64,000 bases of DNA from Cherax quadricarinatus (GCF_038502225.1 NC_091325.1:33728401-33792400), one strand, 5' to 3'; positions 38,084 to 48,713 are shown, numbered from the stretch's first letter. Numbers and translations are program-made. The notes: generated from the letters alone by a model not told the origin.

Positions 38084-40120
38084 ATGTTATTTTCTGGTAC
38101 AGCCTTGAATATCTATGCAACTTTGTCGCACGATATCATATGTAATTATAACCTACTGAAGAAGGCAATCCTTAAAGCATATCAAAAAACCACAAATTCT
38201 TACAGGAAAGATTTCAGGTATGCCACCTTACAGCATGGCCAGAACTTTCAGCAGTTACAGGTAACACTCTTTCGTTTGTTCGACTTTTGGATAGAGAGTT
38301 CAGGAATTGATCGCAGTTATGAATCTCTTAGAGACTTCATGGTTGCTGACCAGTTCCTGACAGCTCTTCCCCATCAGATACGAACATTCATCAGAGAACG
38401 TAACCTGATTAAAGCTGAGGAAGTTGCTGAGGCTGCTGACTTGTATGCTGAGGCTCACAATTCCTATAAAGACCTAAAGGGATCGAACCCTAAGGGCAAG
38501 GGTTCATCAGACCTTAAGAAATCAAAGCCTCTAGTGGAAAGTAAAATGACTTCTTTTGTTCCTGTTTGTCATTTGTGTGGTGTTAAGGGACATAAACGTC
38601 CAGATTGTCCTTCTAAGAAGGTCCAAAAAGTTGGAAGATGTTTTAAAGACTGTAATGACCAAGCACCCTTCTGTTCAGGAACAGTTAATGGACTTAATGT
38701 ATCTACCATTTTACGAGACACTGGATGCACATGTACAGTCATTTCTGATAAGCTGTTCCCTAACCTTAAAGAAACTCATTCCTCTGCTATACTTTCAGAC
38801 TACTTGGGCCGTACAGACACTTTTCCTACCATCCGTTGTTACATTAGGTCTAAATGGTTCACAGGTTGGTCTGAAGCCGTACTAGCTCCCATCACTTCTT
38901 GCTCCGTACTAATAGGTAATGTAAAAGGTGCCATTCTTCCTTCTGAGGTTGACCTTTCATCACCAAAGGCGGACATAAGCTTTTCAGATCCTCTTCCTGT
39001 AGAGTCAGAGAAGCCCCTCGAAAGTTCAGATGAGACAATGTCTCGCGAGATTCATGTGGGATTAAAAACCAGTGATGCTACTCTCGAAAGCGAGGTAGTA
39101 GGATCACCGGTTCACTTGTTAGATGAAAGTGAAGATATCACCTCCGATACCATAAATGTCTTGACTAGGGCTCAGACCAAAGCCCAGGCTTCTCCTACTA
39201 TCCATCCTTTGATTTTCCCTGACTTTAAGCCTTTAGATATATCGAAGGACTCCTTTGTCAATTTACAACGTAATTGCCCTTCTCTTCAGAATTGCCATAA
39301 TGCCGCTAAACAAAATCAAGTTATCCAAAGGAAAAACTTTTCACATAAATTTGAATATGTAAAAGGTATCTTGTACAAGTCAGTATTCAAATTAAATTCA
39401 GATGAGATTGACTATTCCATCTTAGTTGTTCCAAGTCAATGCAGAGAAACTGTTCTTAAAATGGCTCATGACCTGCCAGTGGCCGGACATTTCTCGCATC
39501 GTAAAACCTTAAATAAAATTAGGGAAACCTATTTTTGGCCAAAAATGTCCTCAGATATCACTACTTATTGTAGATCGTGTAAAGTTTGCCAACTGTCATC
39601 CTCCCGAGGTACCAGGAGAGTACCTATGGTCAAAATGCCTATCTTTATGGTACTCTTTGAAAGAGTAGCTATTGACATCGTTGGTCCTTTATCTCCACTT
39701 TCATCTGGGAGACATAGATATATATTAACATTAGTTAATTATGCTTCGAGTTTTCCTGAAGCCGTTCCCTTAAAGACCATAACTACTACAGAGGTGGCTG
39801 AAGCCCTTTTGTCCATCTTCTCCAGAGTGGGCATCCCTAGAGAAATTTTGTTTGACCGTGGGACACAATTCACATCTGATTTAATGCAACATCTATACCA
39901 ACTTCTGGGAGTGAAGCCTCTCTTCACAACACCCTATCATCCCAGCTGTAATGGGAGGATTGAGCGCCAGCATTCGATTCTCAAGTCCATTTTAAGGAAA
40001 CTTTGCTCCCTTAAACCTAAGGAGTGGCATCGTTACCTACCCTGTGCTTTGTTTGCCATGAGGGAAGTTCCCTGTGACTCTTTGGGGTTTTCACCTTTTG
40101 AACTTCTCTATGGTAGATAG
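38084..40120 (+). CDS. gag-protease-integrase open frame of an LTR retrotransposon (678 aa)
   Basis: Approximate domain order: residues 1-130, SCAN-like Gag helices (FDFWIESSGIDRSYE, FMVADQFLTALP); 161-175, CCHC zinc knuckle CHLCGVKGHKRPDC; 212-214, protease active site DTG (RDTGCTCTVIS); about 280-440, linker rich in Ser, Asp and Glu with no RT motif; about 440-500, integrase H2C2 zinc finger (HDLPVAGH, CRSCKVCQ); 531, 591 and 627, the D, D and E of the integrase core (AIDIVGP, DRGTQFTS, GRIERQHS) with canonical 35-residue D-E spacing. The frame ends with TAG where an Arg codon is expected, and the integrase C-terminus continues in frame to about 40290. Gag packages RNA, the protease matures it and the integrase inserts cDNA. 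The ATG at 38084 is internal to Gag, not the true start. Domain order resembles Gmr1-type Gypsy elements, where integrase precedes RT. Confidence 0.85.
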   Translation: MLFSGTALNIYATLSHDIICNYNLLKKAILKAYQKTTNSYRKDFRYATLQHGQNFQQLQVTLFRLFDFWIESSGIDRSYESLRDFMVADQFLTALPHQIRTFIRERNLIKAEEVAEAADLYAEAHNSYKDLKGSNPKGKGSSDLKKSKPLVESKMTSFVPVCHLCGVKGHKRPDCPSKKVQKVGRCFKDCNDQAPFCSGTVNGLNVSTILRDTGCTCTVISDKLFPNLKETHSSAILSDYLGRTDTFPTIRCYIRSKWFTGWSEAVLAPITSCSVLIGNVKGAILPSEVDLSSPKADISFSDPLPVESEKPLESSDETMSREIHVGLKTSDATLESEVVGSPVHLLDESEDITSDTINVLTRAQTKAQASPTIHPLIFPDFKPLDISKDSFVNLQRNCPSLQNCHNAAKQNQVIQRKNFSHKFEYVKGILYKSVFKLNSDEIDYSILVVPSQCRETVLKMAHDLPVAGHFSHRKTLNKIRETYFWPKMSSDITTYCRSCKVCQLSSSRGTRRVPMVKMPIFMVLFERVAIDIVGPLSPLSSGRHRYILTLVNYASSFPEAVPLKTITTTEVAEALLSIFSRVGIPREILFDRGTQFTSDLMQHLYQLLGVKPLFTTPYHPSCNGRIERQHSILKSILRKLCSLKPKEWHRYLPCALFAMREVPCDSLGFSPFELLYGR

Positions 40121-40293
40121 GCCAGAGGTCCACTGTCCATCCTTCATGACTTATGGACTAATGAGGAGGTGAGTGCTGAGGTTCAGTCTTCTTACCAGTT
40201 TCTCCTTGACCTTAGATCCAAACTTGAGGAGACCTCTGACATAGTTTCGAAAAACCTAAGCTTGTCAATGGACCAGTACAAAACCTATTTTGA
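40121..40293 (+). pseudogene. Integrase C-terminal tail after a premature stop
   Basis: Directly after TAG (40118-40120) the same frame continues ARGPLSILHDLWTNEE and LLDLRSKLEETSDI, up to QYKTYFD, as expected for the integrase C-terminal region. It is then cut by the junction with RTE sequence. Confidence 0.7.
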
Positions 40294-40470
40294 TTCCAAC
40301 TGCCTCCTCGCTGCAGCATTTACAACCCAAGCTTCACACCCATATAAGAGTGTTGGTACTACTATACTTTCATACATTCCCTTCTTTGCCTCTATAGATA
40401 ACATTTTTTGCCTCCACATATACCTCAATGCACCACTCACCTTTTTTCCTTCATCAATTCTATGATTAAC
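40292..40470 (-). mobile_element. RTE LINE (copy A), middle segment
   Basis: TCCAACTGCCTCCTCGCTGC and ATTTACAACCCAAGCTTCA match copy 2 at about 44010-44050 (CTCCAACCGCCTCCTCGCTG). It continues the RTE interrupted at 35917 and ends where the L2-like LINE starts at about 40465. No ORF is intact. Confidence 0.8.
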
Positions 40471-43432
40471 CTTTGATTAACATTTTTGCTAATTTTACTG
40501 TAAAAAACCTCAAGACGCCTATAACAGTCGGTGCCATATACCGGATACCCCACACAAACATCCCAAACTTCAGTGAGAATCTAAAGTCACTAATAACAAA
40601 CAGACAAATGAACAAGCACCACCTTCTCTTAGCTGGAGACTTCAATATCAACCTTGGCCTACCAGATGATCAGACTGTAACTGATTTCATCAACAATATG
40701 AACAACACACTTCTCATACCAACAATAACTAAACCAACCAGGCTGACTGAGACAAGTGCAACCATAAAAGACCACATATGGACCAATATAATAGCCCCCC
40801 TTAAATCAGGGATAATCACAGACAGCACTACTGATCACTACCCAACCTTCCTCTTAACAAACATTAGTAAGCCACCAGTCGAATACAACAAAGCTTCATT
40901 TAGACTCCATGACGAGGCCTCAATAAGGAATTTCACAGCAGACCTATAGACTGTTGACTGGCCTACTGAATTCTCCAATGCCAATGGTACTGGCGAATGG
41001 ACGGACATTTTTCTTAACAAAATACTTAGACTATACAACAAACATTGTTCTATAAAAACGAAACAGATCACGAATAAACGGCTTGGTTGCCCATGGCTAA
41101 CCAGCACCATTCTGAAATCCATTGATAAGAAACACCAATATGAAAAGCAATGTAGACAAGGCTTAATACACAAAGATATTCTTAAACAATATTCAACAGT
41201 TCTCACCAAATTAATAAAGAAAGCCAAACAACTGTACTACTCCAGCAGATTCACTGACACAAGAGGAGATATAAAAAAGACCTGGAAAACACTTTCCCAG
41301 ATTCTGGGGAACCACAAACTGAAAAAAACCAAGAATATTGTTTTAACTAAACCTCATGAAACACCACTGCATCCCACTGATACAGCTAACAAGATAAACA
41401 ACTTCTTCTCAAACATAAAATCTAATCTCGCCAGTAAAATCCCATGTACCAATGCCCGTAACGGGGACTACCTAGATGGGAATTTCCCAAATTCCTTCTA
41501 TCTTGTACCAACTGAGCCCACGAAAGTCACCGCAATCATAAAGTCACTTAAAAATAACTCGGGGAATCTGTCTCACGTCCCACCATTATTGTACAAGAGA
41601 GCGACCCATGTCCTTTTGCATGCTATTACATTACTTTTTAACAAGTCACTAGAAACTAGCACTTTCCCGACACTACTCAAGACAGCAACGGTTACACCAA
41701 TACATAAAGGTGGTGACCCTACAGACATAAACAACTATAGGCCAATATCAAACTTACCATTGCTATCCAAAATCTTCGAGAAACTCGTGCACAGGAGACT
41801 ATATTCATTTATAACGTCACAAAACATACTCAACCCCTGCCAATTTGTATTCAGGAAAAATAAAAGCACTAATGATGCAATTATAAAAATGCTAGACCTG
41901 CTTTACACAGCATTGGAAAATAAGGAATATCCGCTAGGAATTTTTATTGACTTAAGAAAAGCGTTTGACACAGTAGACCACGGCATCCTACTCCACAAAC
42001 TTGACTACTATGGTATAAGAGGCCATGCACTTGCATATTTTAAATCCTACCTTTCTAATAGGTATCAGTATGTCACCATTAAAGACACAGCCTCATCAAT
42101 ATGGCCACTTGATACTGGAGTTCCGCAGGGAAGTGTCCTTGGACCCCTGCTCTTCCTCATTTACATCAATGATCTTTCAAACATATCCCAACACCTGAAA
42201 CCCATTCTCTTTGCTGACGACACGACTTACGCCATCTCCCACCCTAATCTTGCCACCCTCAACACCATTGTTAACGAGGAGCTGCTCAAAATATCGACTT
42301 GGATGACAGCCAATAAACTTACACTTAATACTGGCAAAACTTACTATATTATGTTTGGTAGCAGAGCAGGTGTTGTGCAACTTAACATTAAGATCGACAA
42401 CACTCTAATTGCCAGACATAATGAGGGCAAATTCCTTGGCCTATACCTCGACAACAGCCTAAATTTCAGCACCCATATCCAACACATAACAAAAAAAAGT
42501 ATCCAAAACGGTAGGGATCCTCTCCAAGATACGATACTACGTGCCGCAAACTGCTCTTTTCACACTATACCATTCACTTATATATCCATACCTCACCTAT
42601 GCGATCTGTGCTTGAGGTTCAACTGCAGCAACACACATAAAGCCAATAATAACCCAACAAAAAGCCGCAGTAAGAATAATCACTATATCCCATCCCTGCA
42701 ACACTCCCCCCACTCTTCATAGATCTAAACTTACTCCCTGTTCAGAACATCCACTCTTACTACTGTGCAATCTATATCTACAGGACCTTAAATTCCAATA
42801 TTTACCTTGACCTAAAACGCTTTCTTGATAGTTGTGACAGGATCCACAGGCATAACACCAGACACAAACATCTTTATGACATTCCCCGTGCTCGACTAAA
42901 CATTTACAAAAATTCAATGTATTTCAAAGGACCTAAAATCTGGAACACCCTACCTGAAAACTCTAGAACTGCAGACACATTCATCACTTTCAAAACTTCA
43001 GTTAGAAAACATCTTATCTCCCTGATCCACCCCGACAACTAACTACATGATAACCACCTGGTGGTTCACAATTACACTTACTCACCCACTGACTATAAAC
43101 ACAGAAATACTAATCTTAAAATAATAAATCCTAATTAGTCATAAGTTTGCCTATGATACTCCAATATAGACACCTTGTATTGTGCCAAAACAAAAGCATT
43201 CACATTGCTAAACTCACAAATTATGATGTAGTCGCTTAGCCTTAATACCATAATCTGTAAGGATTTAATGTTAAGATTTAATCTAAGTCTGCTCGAAATG
43301 CCTAGGCATGCTAGGTGTTCTAGTGGCCCCCTCTGTAATTAGTATTTTATAACATGTAAACCACACAATACCCAAAACCTGTAAACCCCATATTGTAACC
43401 CTTATAGAGAATAAACTTGAATTGAATTGAAT
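40465..43432 (+). mobile_element. L2/CR1-group LINE, 5'-truncated, with (TTGAA)n tail
   Basis: One AP-endonuclease/RT ORF is followed by about 375 bp of 3' UTR and the tail TTGAATTGAATTGAAT at 43417-43432. It lies inside RTE copy A: RTE sequence is seen on both sides (to about 40465 and from 43433). RT motifs (VPQGSVLGPLLFLIYINDL, KAFDTVDH, FADDT) and the short microsatellite tail fit the L2 side of the CR1/Jockey group; the exact clade needs a tree. It is among the least decayed elements here. Confidence 0.85.
40473..43042 (+). pseudogene. LINE ORF2: endonuclease and reverse transcriptase, nearly intact
   Basis: The frame starts inside the endonuclease (ITVGAIYRIPH, LLLAGDFNINLG, TTDHYPTFL), so the N-terminus is missing. 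A single in-frame TAG at 40947-40949 interrupts it. I read the same frame open from 40950 through the RT domain: TPIHKGGDPTDINNYRPIS, FIDLRKAFDTVDH, GVPQGSVLGP, and the catalytic FADD at 42210-42221. A frameshift near 42500 displaces the thumb. The C-terminus resumes in another frame (IHRHNTRHKHLYDIP, GPKIWNTLPEN) and stops at TAA 43040-43042. Only one stop and one frameshift imply a fairly recent insertion. Confidence 0.85.
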
Positions 43433-43796
43433 CCTTCACAAATCCATCCGCTGACACGTCAACTCCCAAATATCTGAAAACATTCACTACTTCCATACTC
43501 ATCCTCCCCAATTTGATATCCAATCTTTCTTTATCTAAATCATTTGATACTCTTATAACCTTACTCTTTTCTATGTTCACTTTCAACTTTCTACCTTTAC
43601 ACACATTTCCAAATTCGTCTACTAACCTTTGCAATTTTTCTTTGGAATCTCACATAAGCACAGTATCATCAGCAAAAAGTAACTGTGTCACTTCCCATTT
43701 TGTGTTTAATTCCCTATAATTTAATCCCGCCCCTCTCCTGAACTCCCTAGCATTTACTTCTTTTACAACCCCATCTATAAATGTATTAAACAACTA
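43433..43796 (-). mobile_element. RTE LINE (copy A), 5' segment
   Basis: The minus-strand frame 43634-43440 reads MQRLVDEFGNVCKGRKLKVN, then NVFRYLGVDVSADGFVK, preceded by a degenerate active-site block (plus-strand CATCAGCAAAAAGT). It continues RTE copy A after the L2-like insertion and stops at 43796, where the PLE-tailed RTE copy 2 begins. Confidence 0.8.
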
Positions 43797-43856
43797 TATG
43801 AGAGTGGGCAAAGGGTGCAATGGGGCCTTGTAGACACCACCGACATTACTACTTTG
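43797..43856 (-). pseudogene. PLE GIY-YIG fragment fused to RTE copy 2
   Basis: The reverse complement reads AATGTCGGTGGTGTCTACAA, then GGCCCCATTGCACCCTTTGC, then CCACTCTCATATAG. Its translation GGVYKAP, then (with one inserted base) CTLCPLSY is the GIY-YIG start seen at 2000-2060. It follows RTE copy 2 at the same nucleotide as at the window start. Confidence 0.75.
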
Positions 43857-44051
43857 TTCCATTCTCTCTAAATAACCAAATCACCTTAGCCCCTCTTCAG
43901 CCCTCTGACTAATACTTTAGTAACTCCACACCTCCTCCTTTTAATTTCCACACTACGAACTCTCTGCATAATATTTACACCTCACATTGCCCTTAGACAT
44001 ATCTCGACTGCCTCCAACCGCCTCCTCGCTGCAGCATTTACAAACCAAGCT

Positions 44052-45854
44052 TCATGCCCATGTAAGTGTTGGTACCATTATACTCTCGTACATTCCCGTC
44101 TTTGCCTCCATGGAGGCATCTGCTGACAAGTCAACTCCCAAATACCTGACAACATTCCCTTCTTCCATACTCCCTCTCTCAAATGTGATATACATTTTTT
44201 CTTTCTCTAAATCTTTTGATACCCTCATCACCTTACTCTTATCTATGTTCACTTCAACTTCCTACCTTTACACACCCTCCCAAACTCGTCCACTAACCTT
44301 TGCAACTTTTCTTTAGAATCTCCCATAAGCACAGTATCATCAGCAAAAAGACTATGTCAACTCCCATTTTGTATTTGATTCTCCTACACCCCAGCATTTT
44401 CTCTTTTGCAACACTATCTATAAATATGTTAAACAAACATGGTGACATTACACATCCCTGTCTAAGACCTACTTTTACCGGGAAGTAGTCTCCCTCTCTT
44501 CTATACACCCTAACCTGAGCCTCACTATCCTCATAAAAACTCTTTACAGCATTTAGTAACTTACCACCTATTCCACACACTTGCCACATCTGCCACATTG
44601 CTCCCCTATCCACTCTATCTTATGCCTTTTCTAAATCCATAAATGCAATAAAAACTTCCCTACCTTTATCTAAATACTGCTCACATATATCCTTCAACGT
44701 AAACACTTGATCTACACATCCCCTACCTACTCTAAAACCTCCTTGCTCATCCGCAATTCTACATTCTGTCTTACCTCTAATTCTTTCAATAATAACCCTA
44801 CCATACACTTTTCCTGGTATACTCAGTAAACTTATTCCTCTATAATTTTTACGATCTCTTTTGTCCCTTTTCCCTTTATATAAAGGGACTATATACACTC
44901 TCCGCCAATCTCTAGGTACCTTCCCCTCTATCATACAGTTATTAAACAAAAATACCAACCACTCCAACACTATGTCCCCCCATGCTTTCAACATTTCTGT
45001 CATGATCCCATCAGTTCCAGCTGCTTTACCCCCTTTCATTTTACGTAATGCCTCACGCACCTCCCCCACACTCACATCCTGCTCTTCTTCACTCCTAAGA
45101 GATGATATACCTCCCTGGCCAGTGCATGAAATTACCGCCTCCCTTTTTTCGTCGACATTTAAAAGTTCCTCAATATATTCTCGCCATTCACCCAAAACCT
45201 CCATCTCCCCATCTACTAACTCCCCTTCTCTGTTTTTAACTGACAAATCCATTTGTTCCCTAGGCTTTCTTAACTTGTTTAACTCACTCCAAATTTTTTT
45301 TTATTTTCATTAAAATTCCTTGACAGTACCTCTCCCACTCTATCATCTGCTCTCCTTTTGCACTCTCTCACCACTCTCTTCACCTTTCTTTTACTCTCCA
45401 TATACTCTACTCTTCTTATAACACTTCTGCTTTGTAAATACCTCTCATAAGCTAACATTTTCTCTTTTATCACACCCTTTACTTCATCATTCCACCAATC
45501 ACTCCTCTTTCCTCTTGCACCCACCTTCCTATAACCACAAACTTCTGCCTCACATTCTAATACTGCATTTTTAAAATTATTCCGACCCTCTTCAACCCCC
45601 CCACTACTCATACCTGCACCAGCCCACCTTTCTGCCAATAGTTGCTTATATTTCACCCGAACTTCCTCCTCCCTTAGTTTAAACACTTTCCCCTCCCTCT
45701 TACTTGTTGCCATTTTCCTCTTATCCCATCTACCTCTTACTCTAACTGTAGCTACAACTAAATAATGATCCGCTATATCAGTTGTCCCTCTGTAAACGTG
45801 TACATCCTGGAGCCTACCCATCAACCTTTTGTCCACCAATACATAATCTAACAA
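44052..45854 (-). pseudogene. RTE linker and reverse transcriptase, frameshifted
   Basis: 45854-45279: linker (ERWAGAGMSS, WWNDEVKGVIKEKMLAYERY). 45252-44620: RT with DGIMTEMLKA, IVPLYKGKRDKRDRKNYRG, GFRVGRGCVDQVFTLKD and FIAFMDLEKA. 44613-44293: GLRQGCVMSPCLFNIFIDSV. 44252-44052: NIDKSKVMRVSKDLEKEK, YLGVDLSAD. The catalytic FADD is encoded at about 44341-44352 but lies in a frame different from the block before it, so the protein is broken. Confidence 0.85.
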
Positions 45855-46463
45855 ACTACTTTCATTATGTGCTACATCATACCTTATATATTTATTTATC
45901 CTCTTTTTTCATAAAATATGTATTACTTATTGCCAAACCTCTTTCTACACATAGCTCCTTTAAAGGCTCCCAATTTTCATTTACTACTGGCACCCCAAAT
46001 TTACCTACTACTCCCTCCACAACAATTTTTCCCACTTTAGCATTAAAATCCCCAACCACAAGTACTCTCACACTTGGTTCAAAACTCCTCATGCAATTAC
46101 TCAACATTTCCCAAAATCTCTATCTCTCTCCTCTATACTTCTCTCTTCCCCAGGTGCATAAACGCTTACTATAACCCACTTCTCACATCCAACCTTTATT
46201 TTACCCCAAATAATCCTTGAATTAATACATTTATAGTCCTTCTTTTCCTGCCATTTCAACATTATTGCTACTCCTTCTTTAGCTCTAACTCTATTAGAAA
46301 CCCTTGACCTAATCCTATTTATTCCTCTCCAATGAAATTCTCCCACCCCCTTCAGCTTTGTTTCACTTAAAGCCAGGACATCCAGCTTCTTCTCAGTCAT
46401 AACATCCACAATCATCTCTTTCTTATCATCTGCACAACATCCACGCACATTCAAACTTCCCAC
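45854..46463 (-). pseudogene. RTE AP-endonuclease domain, frameshifted
   Basis: 46463-46101 reads GSLNVRGCCADDKKEMIVD, LDVLALSETKLKG and VIVSVYAPG, the N-terminal APE motifs (N-x-R, SETK). 46107-45892 holds VLVVGDFNAKVGK, the GDFN catalytic block. The domain ends at 45782-45760 with TDIADHYLVVATV, where SDH-type motifs occur. At least two frameshifts separate these pieces. In RTE elements this nuclease nicks target DNA to prime reverse transcription. Confidence 0.8.
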
Positions 46464-46900
46464 TTTGACGATTTTCTTCTTATTATTCTCTTTAGTAATT
46501 TTTACCGGAAAAGGGGTTACTAGCCCATTGTTCCCGGCATTTTAGTTGACTTTTACAACACGCATGGCTTACGGAGGAAAGATTCTTATTCCACTTCCCC
46601 ATGGATATAAATGGAAAAGTAATTAGAACAAGAACTAAGATAAAATCAAAGAAAACTCAGATGAGTGTGTATAAATAAACGTGTACATGTATGTGTAGTG
46701 TGACCTAAGTGTAAGTAGAAGTAGCAAGACATACCTGTAATCTTGCATGTTTATGAGACAGACAAAAGACACCAGCAATCGTACCATCAAGTAAAACAAT
46801 TACAGGCTTTCGTTTTACACTCACTTGGCAGAACGGTAGTACCTCCCTGGGTGGTTGCTGTCTACCAACCTACTACCTATATACTTTCACACTTCTCAGC
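46464..46900 (-). other. Probable RTE copy 2 5' untranslated region
   Basis: No ORF. The sequence lies immediately 5' (on the minus strand) of the endonuclease and ends near CCTCCCTGGGTGGTTGCTGT; the true 5' end is uncertain. Confidence 0.45.
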
Positions 46901-47600
46901 ACGTCATCAGGAGCCATGCAATGTTGTAAGGCAGCAACTAAAGAAGGGGAAGTTTCCTCACAGTAGCATAGTGCAGGTGTGTCACCGTCTGCAGCTTCTC
47001 TCAGAATGTGGCCAACGACCGGTGCCAGCCCCACACCACCAACATTCCCTTACTCCCCATATGGGGTAGGAGGGTTTTTGAGATGTCAAGTATTATGAAA
47101 TTAAAAAAAAGAATAATAGCCAGCCCCAAGCCTTTTCTAGCAGCTTAGAACGGGTCATGTGACTTGAAAAAATATTTTTCTTATTTGATACTATATCTAT
47201 ATGGATTGCTATTATTCTTTGCAAACTTTTTAATTAATAAAAAAATAATAAAGTGTTCTCTTTGTCCGTGTAAATGTCGTTCTGTGGGTACTCCAATGTT
47301 CCAATGTTCCCAGGGGCACTCAGAAGCATCTCTTAATAAATATTGTCAACTATCCTTCTCAGTGTCGGTTAATATGCCTTATTTGGGAATCTTCTATACC
47401 ATTCCGATAATTTTGCTATGATCCAAATTTCTTCCAGATACCCTTTAACACCACTACCTATGTTATTCCGTAATCTTATGTACCTGTCAGTGTTTGGAAC
47501 AGCAGCATCTAAACGCGTTATGTAACCATTCACACCTGGCGTAGCATGAAGTTTTGGTGCGTAGACACAGGTTAAGCGTCACCAATCCATCATGACACCA
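46901..47600. other. Unassigned sequence
   Basis: No gene recognised. Short frames at 46743-47069 and 47164-47421 show no domain. The right part may be the far end of the PLE remnant. Confidence 0.4.
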
Positions 47601-47639
47601 CCTGGCATAATGAGCAATCGTATAATTTTGTATAGCATT

Positions 47640-48200
47640 GTTAAGATTGATGGGTTTTACAAGCTATCGAGCTTGTAAAACCCATAATTTGAGTTATATT
47701 CTGTATTCCTGTCATGTTTTATTCATTCATTTCATTCATTCCTGTCATGTTTCTTTCTATGACAAAACTGTTTGATACAATAATCTGGGCAGCATCCCAC
47801 CTGAGTGTTTATGTTGGGCTATTTCTAGCTTCCAGAAATGTACCTGTTTGTCCAATGTATGAGAGAGAACATTGAGTACACAGGACCTTGTTAACCCCAC
47901 CAACTTTGTTGGACGGTGTTTTTAATCAGCCTTTGTTTCACCGTCCCTGTGTTTTTGAAAGAAAGGTTTATATTGATCTTTTTAAATGCCTTATGTAAGC
48001 AAACCAGGTTCTCATTGTATGGTAAAACTAGTACATTTTTCCTGGCCATCACTTCCTTAGGTTCAATCTTGTAGAAAGTCTTTCTTGCTGACATTAGTGC
48101 CTTCTCGACATAATCCCTCGGATATCTCAGTTTTGTGGCTATGTTGAATATCTTGCTTATTTCGTCCTCTAATTACAACGTAGTCTATATACCAGTTCAG
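47640..48200 (-). pseudogene. Penelope-like element C-terminal region with GIY-YIG
   Basis: From 48184 on the minus strand: LEDEISKIFNIATKLRYPRD, MSARKTFYKIEPKEVMARKN, VLVLPYNENLVCLHKAFKK, then after a frameshift near 47905 GGVNKVLCTQCSLSYIGQTG and TFLEARNSPT-stop, then LRWDAAQIIVSNSFVIERNM. This is the thumb/linker and GIY-YIG endonuclease part of a PLE: Cys pair, Y-I-G-Q-T-G, and L-E-A-R with the catalytic Arg position. The RT proper is absent. It is a different, diverged relative of the PLE piece at 2.0-2.4 kb. Confidence 0.75.
47651..47684. repeat. 15-bp perfect inverted repeat with 4-nt loop
   Basis: TGGGTTTTACAAGCT, ATCG, AGCTTGTAAAACCCA. A strong hairpin within the PLE remnant; it looks like a small foldback. 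Confidence 0.9.
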
Positions 48201-48618
48201 ATATTTCACATTTTTAAATCGGCAGAGCAACCATATCCTGCAGCTGAAGGAAACATAACCACATCATGATGCCAGTCGAGATAAGAAGCAGTCTCAGCGG
48301 TGTCTTGAAGCAGATTACTTCATCCCAGGGTGTACACGTCACCTCCTCAGGCTGATGCAATTTTAGATGATTTCAGCGAAAGGGGCATTAAAAATGTTAC
48401 CTCTCAAATCTCTAGCGAAAACGTATTGACAAGAAATTTGAAAGTCAAAATACATTTTTGTAATAGAATTTAGCAAAAAATTAATTTCATTTAGCTCGAA
48501 GTTCATATTCAAGAAGAAATCCAAGTAAAACAAGAAAAGCCAAGTCCTCGTGCCAGGTTTTAAATCTCAACACCACACATGCTGTCCAGACTGGTGAAGT
48601 TACATATGTATATAAATA
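48201..48618. other. Unassigned sequence
   Basis: No gene or element recognised apart from possible further PLE decay at the left. Confidence 0.4.
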
Positions 48619-48619
48619 A

Positions 48620-48713
48620 CAACACTGCACTAGCCAAGGATTCGAACCCGAACCCATGTTGTACTGGCCCGCCAGTACAACATGGGTTCGAAACCTTGGC
48701 TAGCGCAGTGTTG
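48620..48713. repeat. Foldback hairpin containing tRNA B-box-like sequence
   Basis: The inner arms CCCATGTTGTACTGGC (48653-48668) and its complement (48671-48686) are perfect with a 2-nt spacer. Outer arms AACACTGCACTAGCCAAG (48621-48638) and CTTGGCTAGCGCAGTGTTG (48694-48712) pair with few mismatches; the left arm has an extra AACCCG. On the minus strand GGTTCGAATCC matches the Pol III B box, and TGGCTAGTGCAGTG resembles an A box, but their order is reversed relative to a tRNA. Confidence 0.85.

Larger units (their letters stand above)
35918..40293 (+). mobile_element. Ty3/Gypsy-type LTR retrotransposon, 3'-truncated
   Basis: It carries a candidate 5' LTR (35918-36845), a leader with a possible primer site, a coiled-coil Gag N-terminus, and one long gag-protease-integrase frame. 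No RT or RNase H blocks lie between protease and integrase. No 3' LTR is visible: after the integrase C-terminus the sequence passes directly into RTE LINE at about 40292. The reference RTE sequence between the two junctions (ACATATCTCGACTGCC, about 16 bp) is also missing, so the 3' end was lost with flanking DNA. No envelope-like frame is seen. Confidence 0.8.
43797..46900 (-). mobile_element. RTE LINE (copy 2), nearly full length
   Basis: In minus-strand order: 5' UTR (about 46900-46464), AP-endonuclease, linker, RT and C-terminal region, then a fused 60-bp PLE segment. It shares frame-breaking lesions with copy 1 at 101-1996: the shift before FADD giving FLLMILCLWEILKK, and the TGA in RWFG. 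It differs from copy A, which has an intact C-terminus and normal 3' UTR. It is an inactive copy. Confidence 0.85.
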
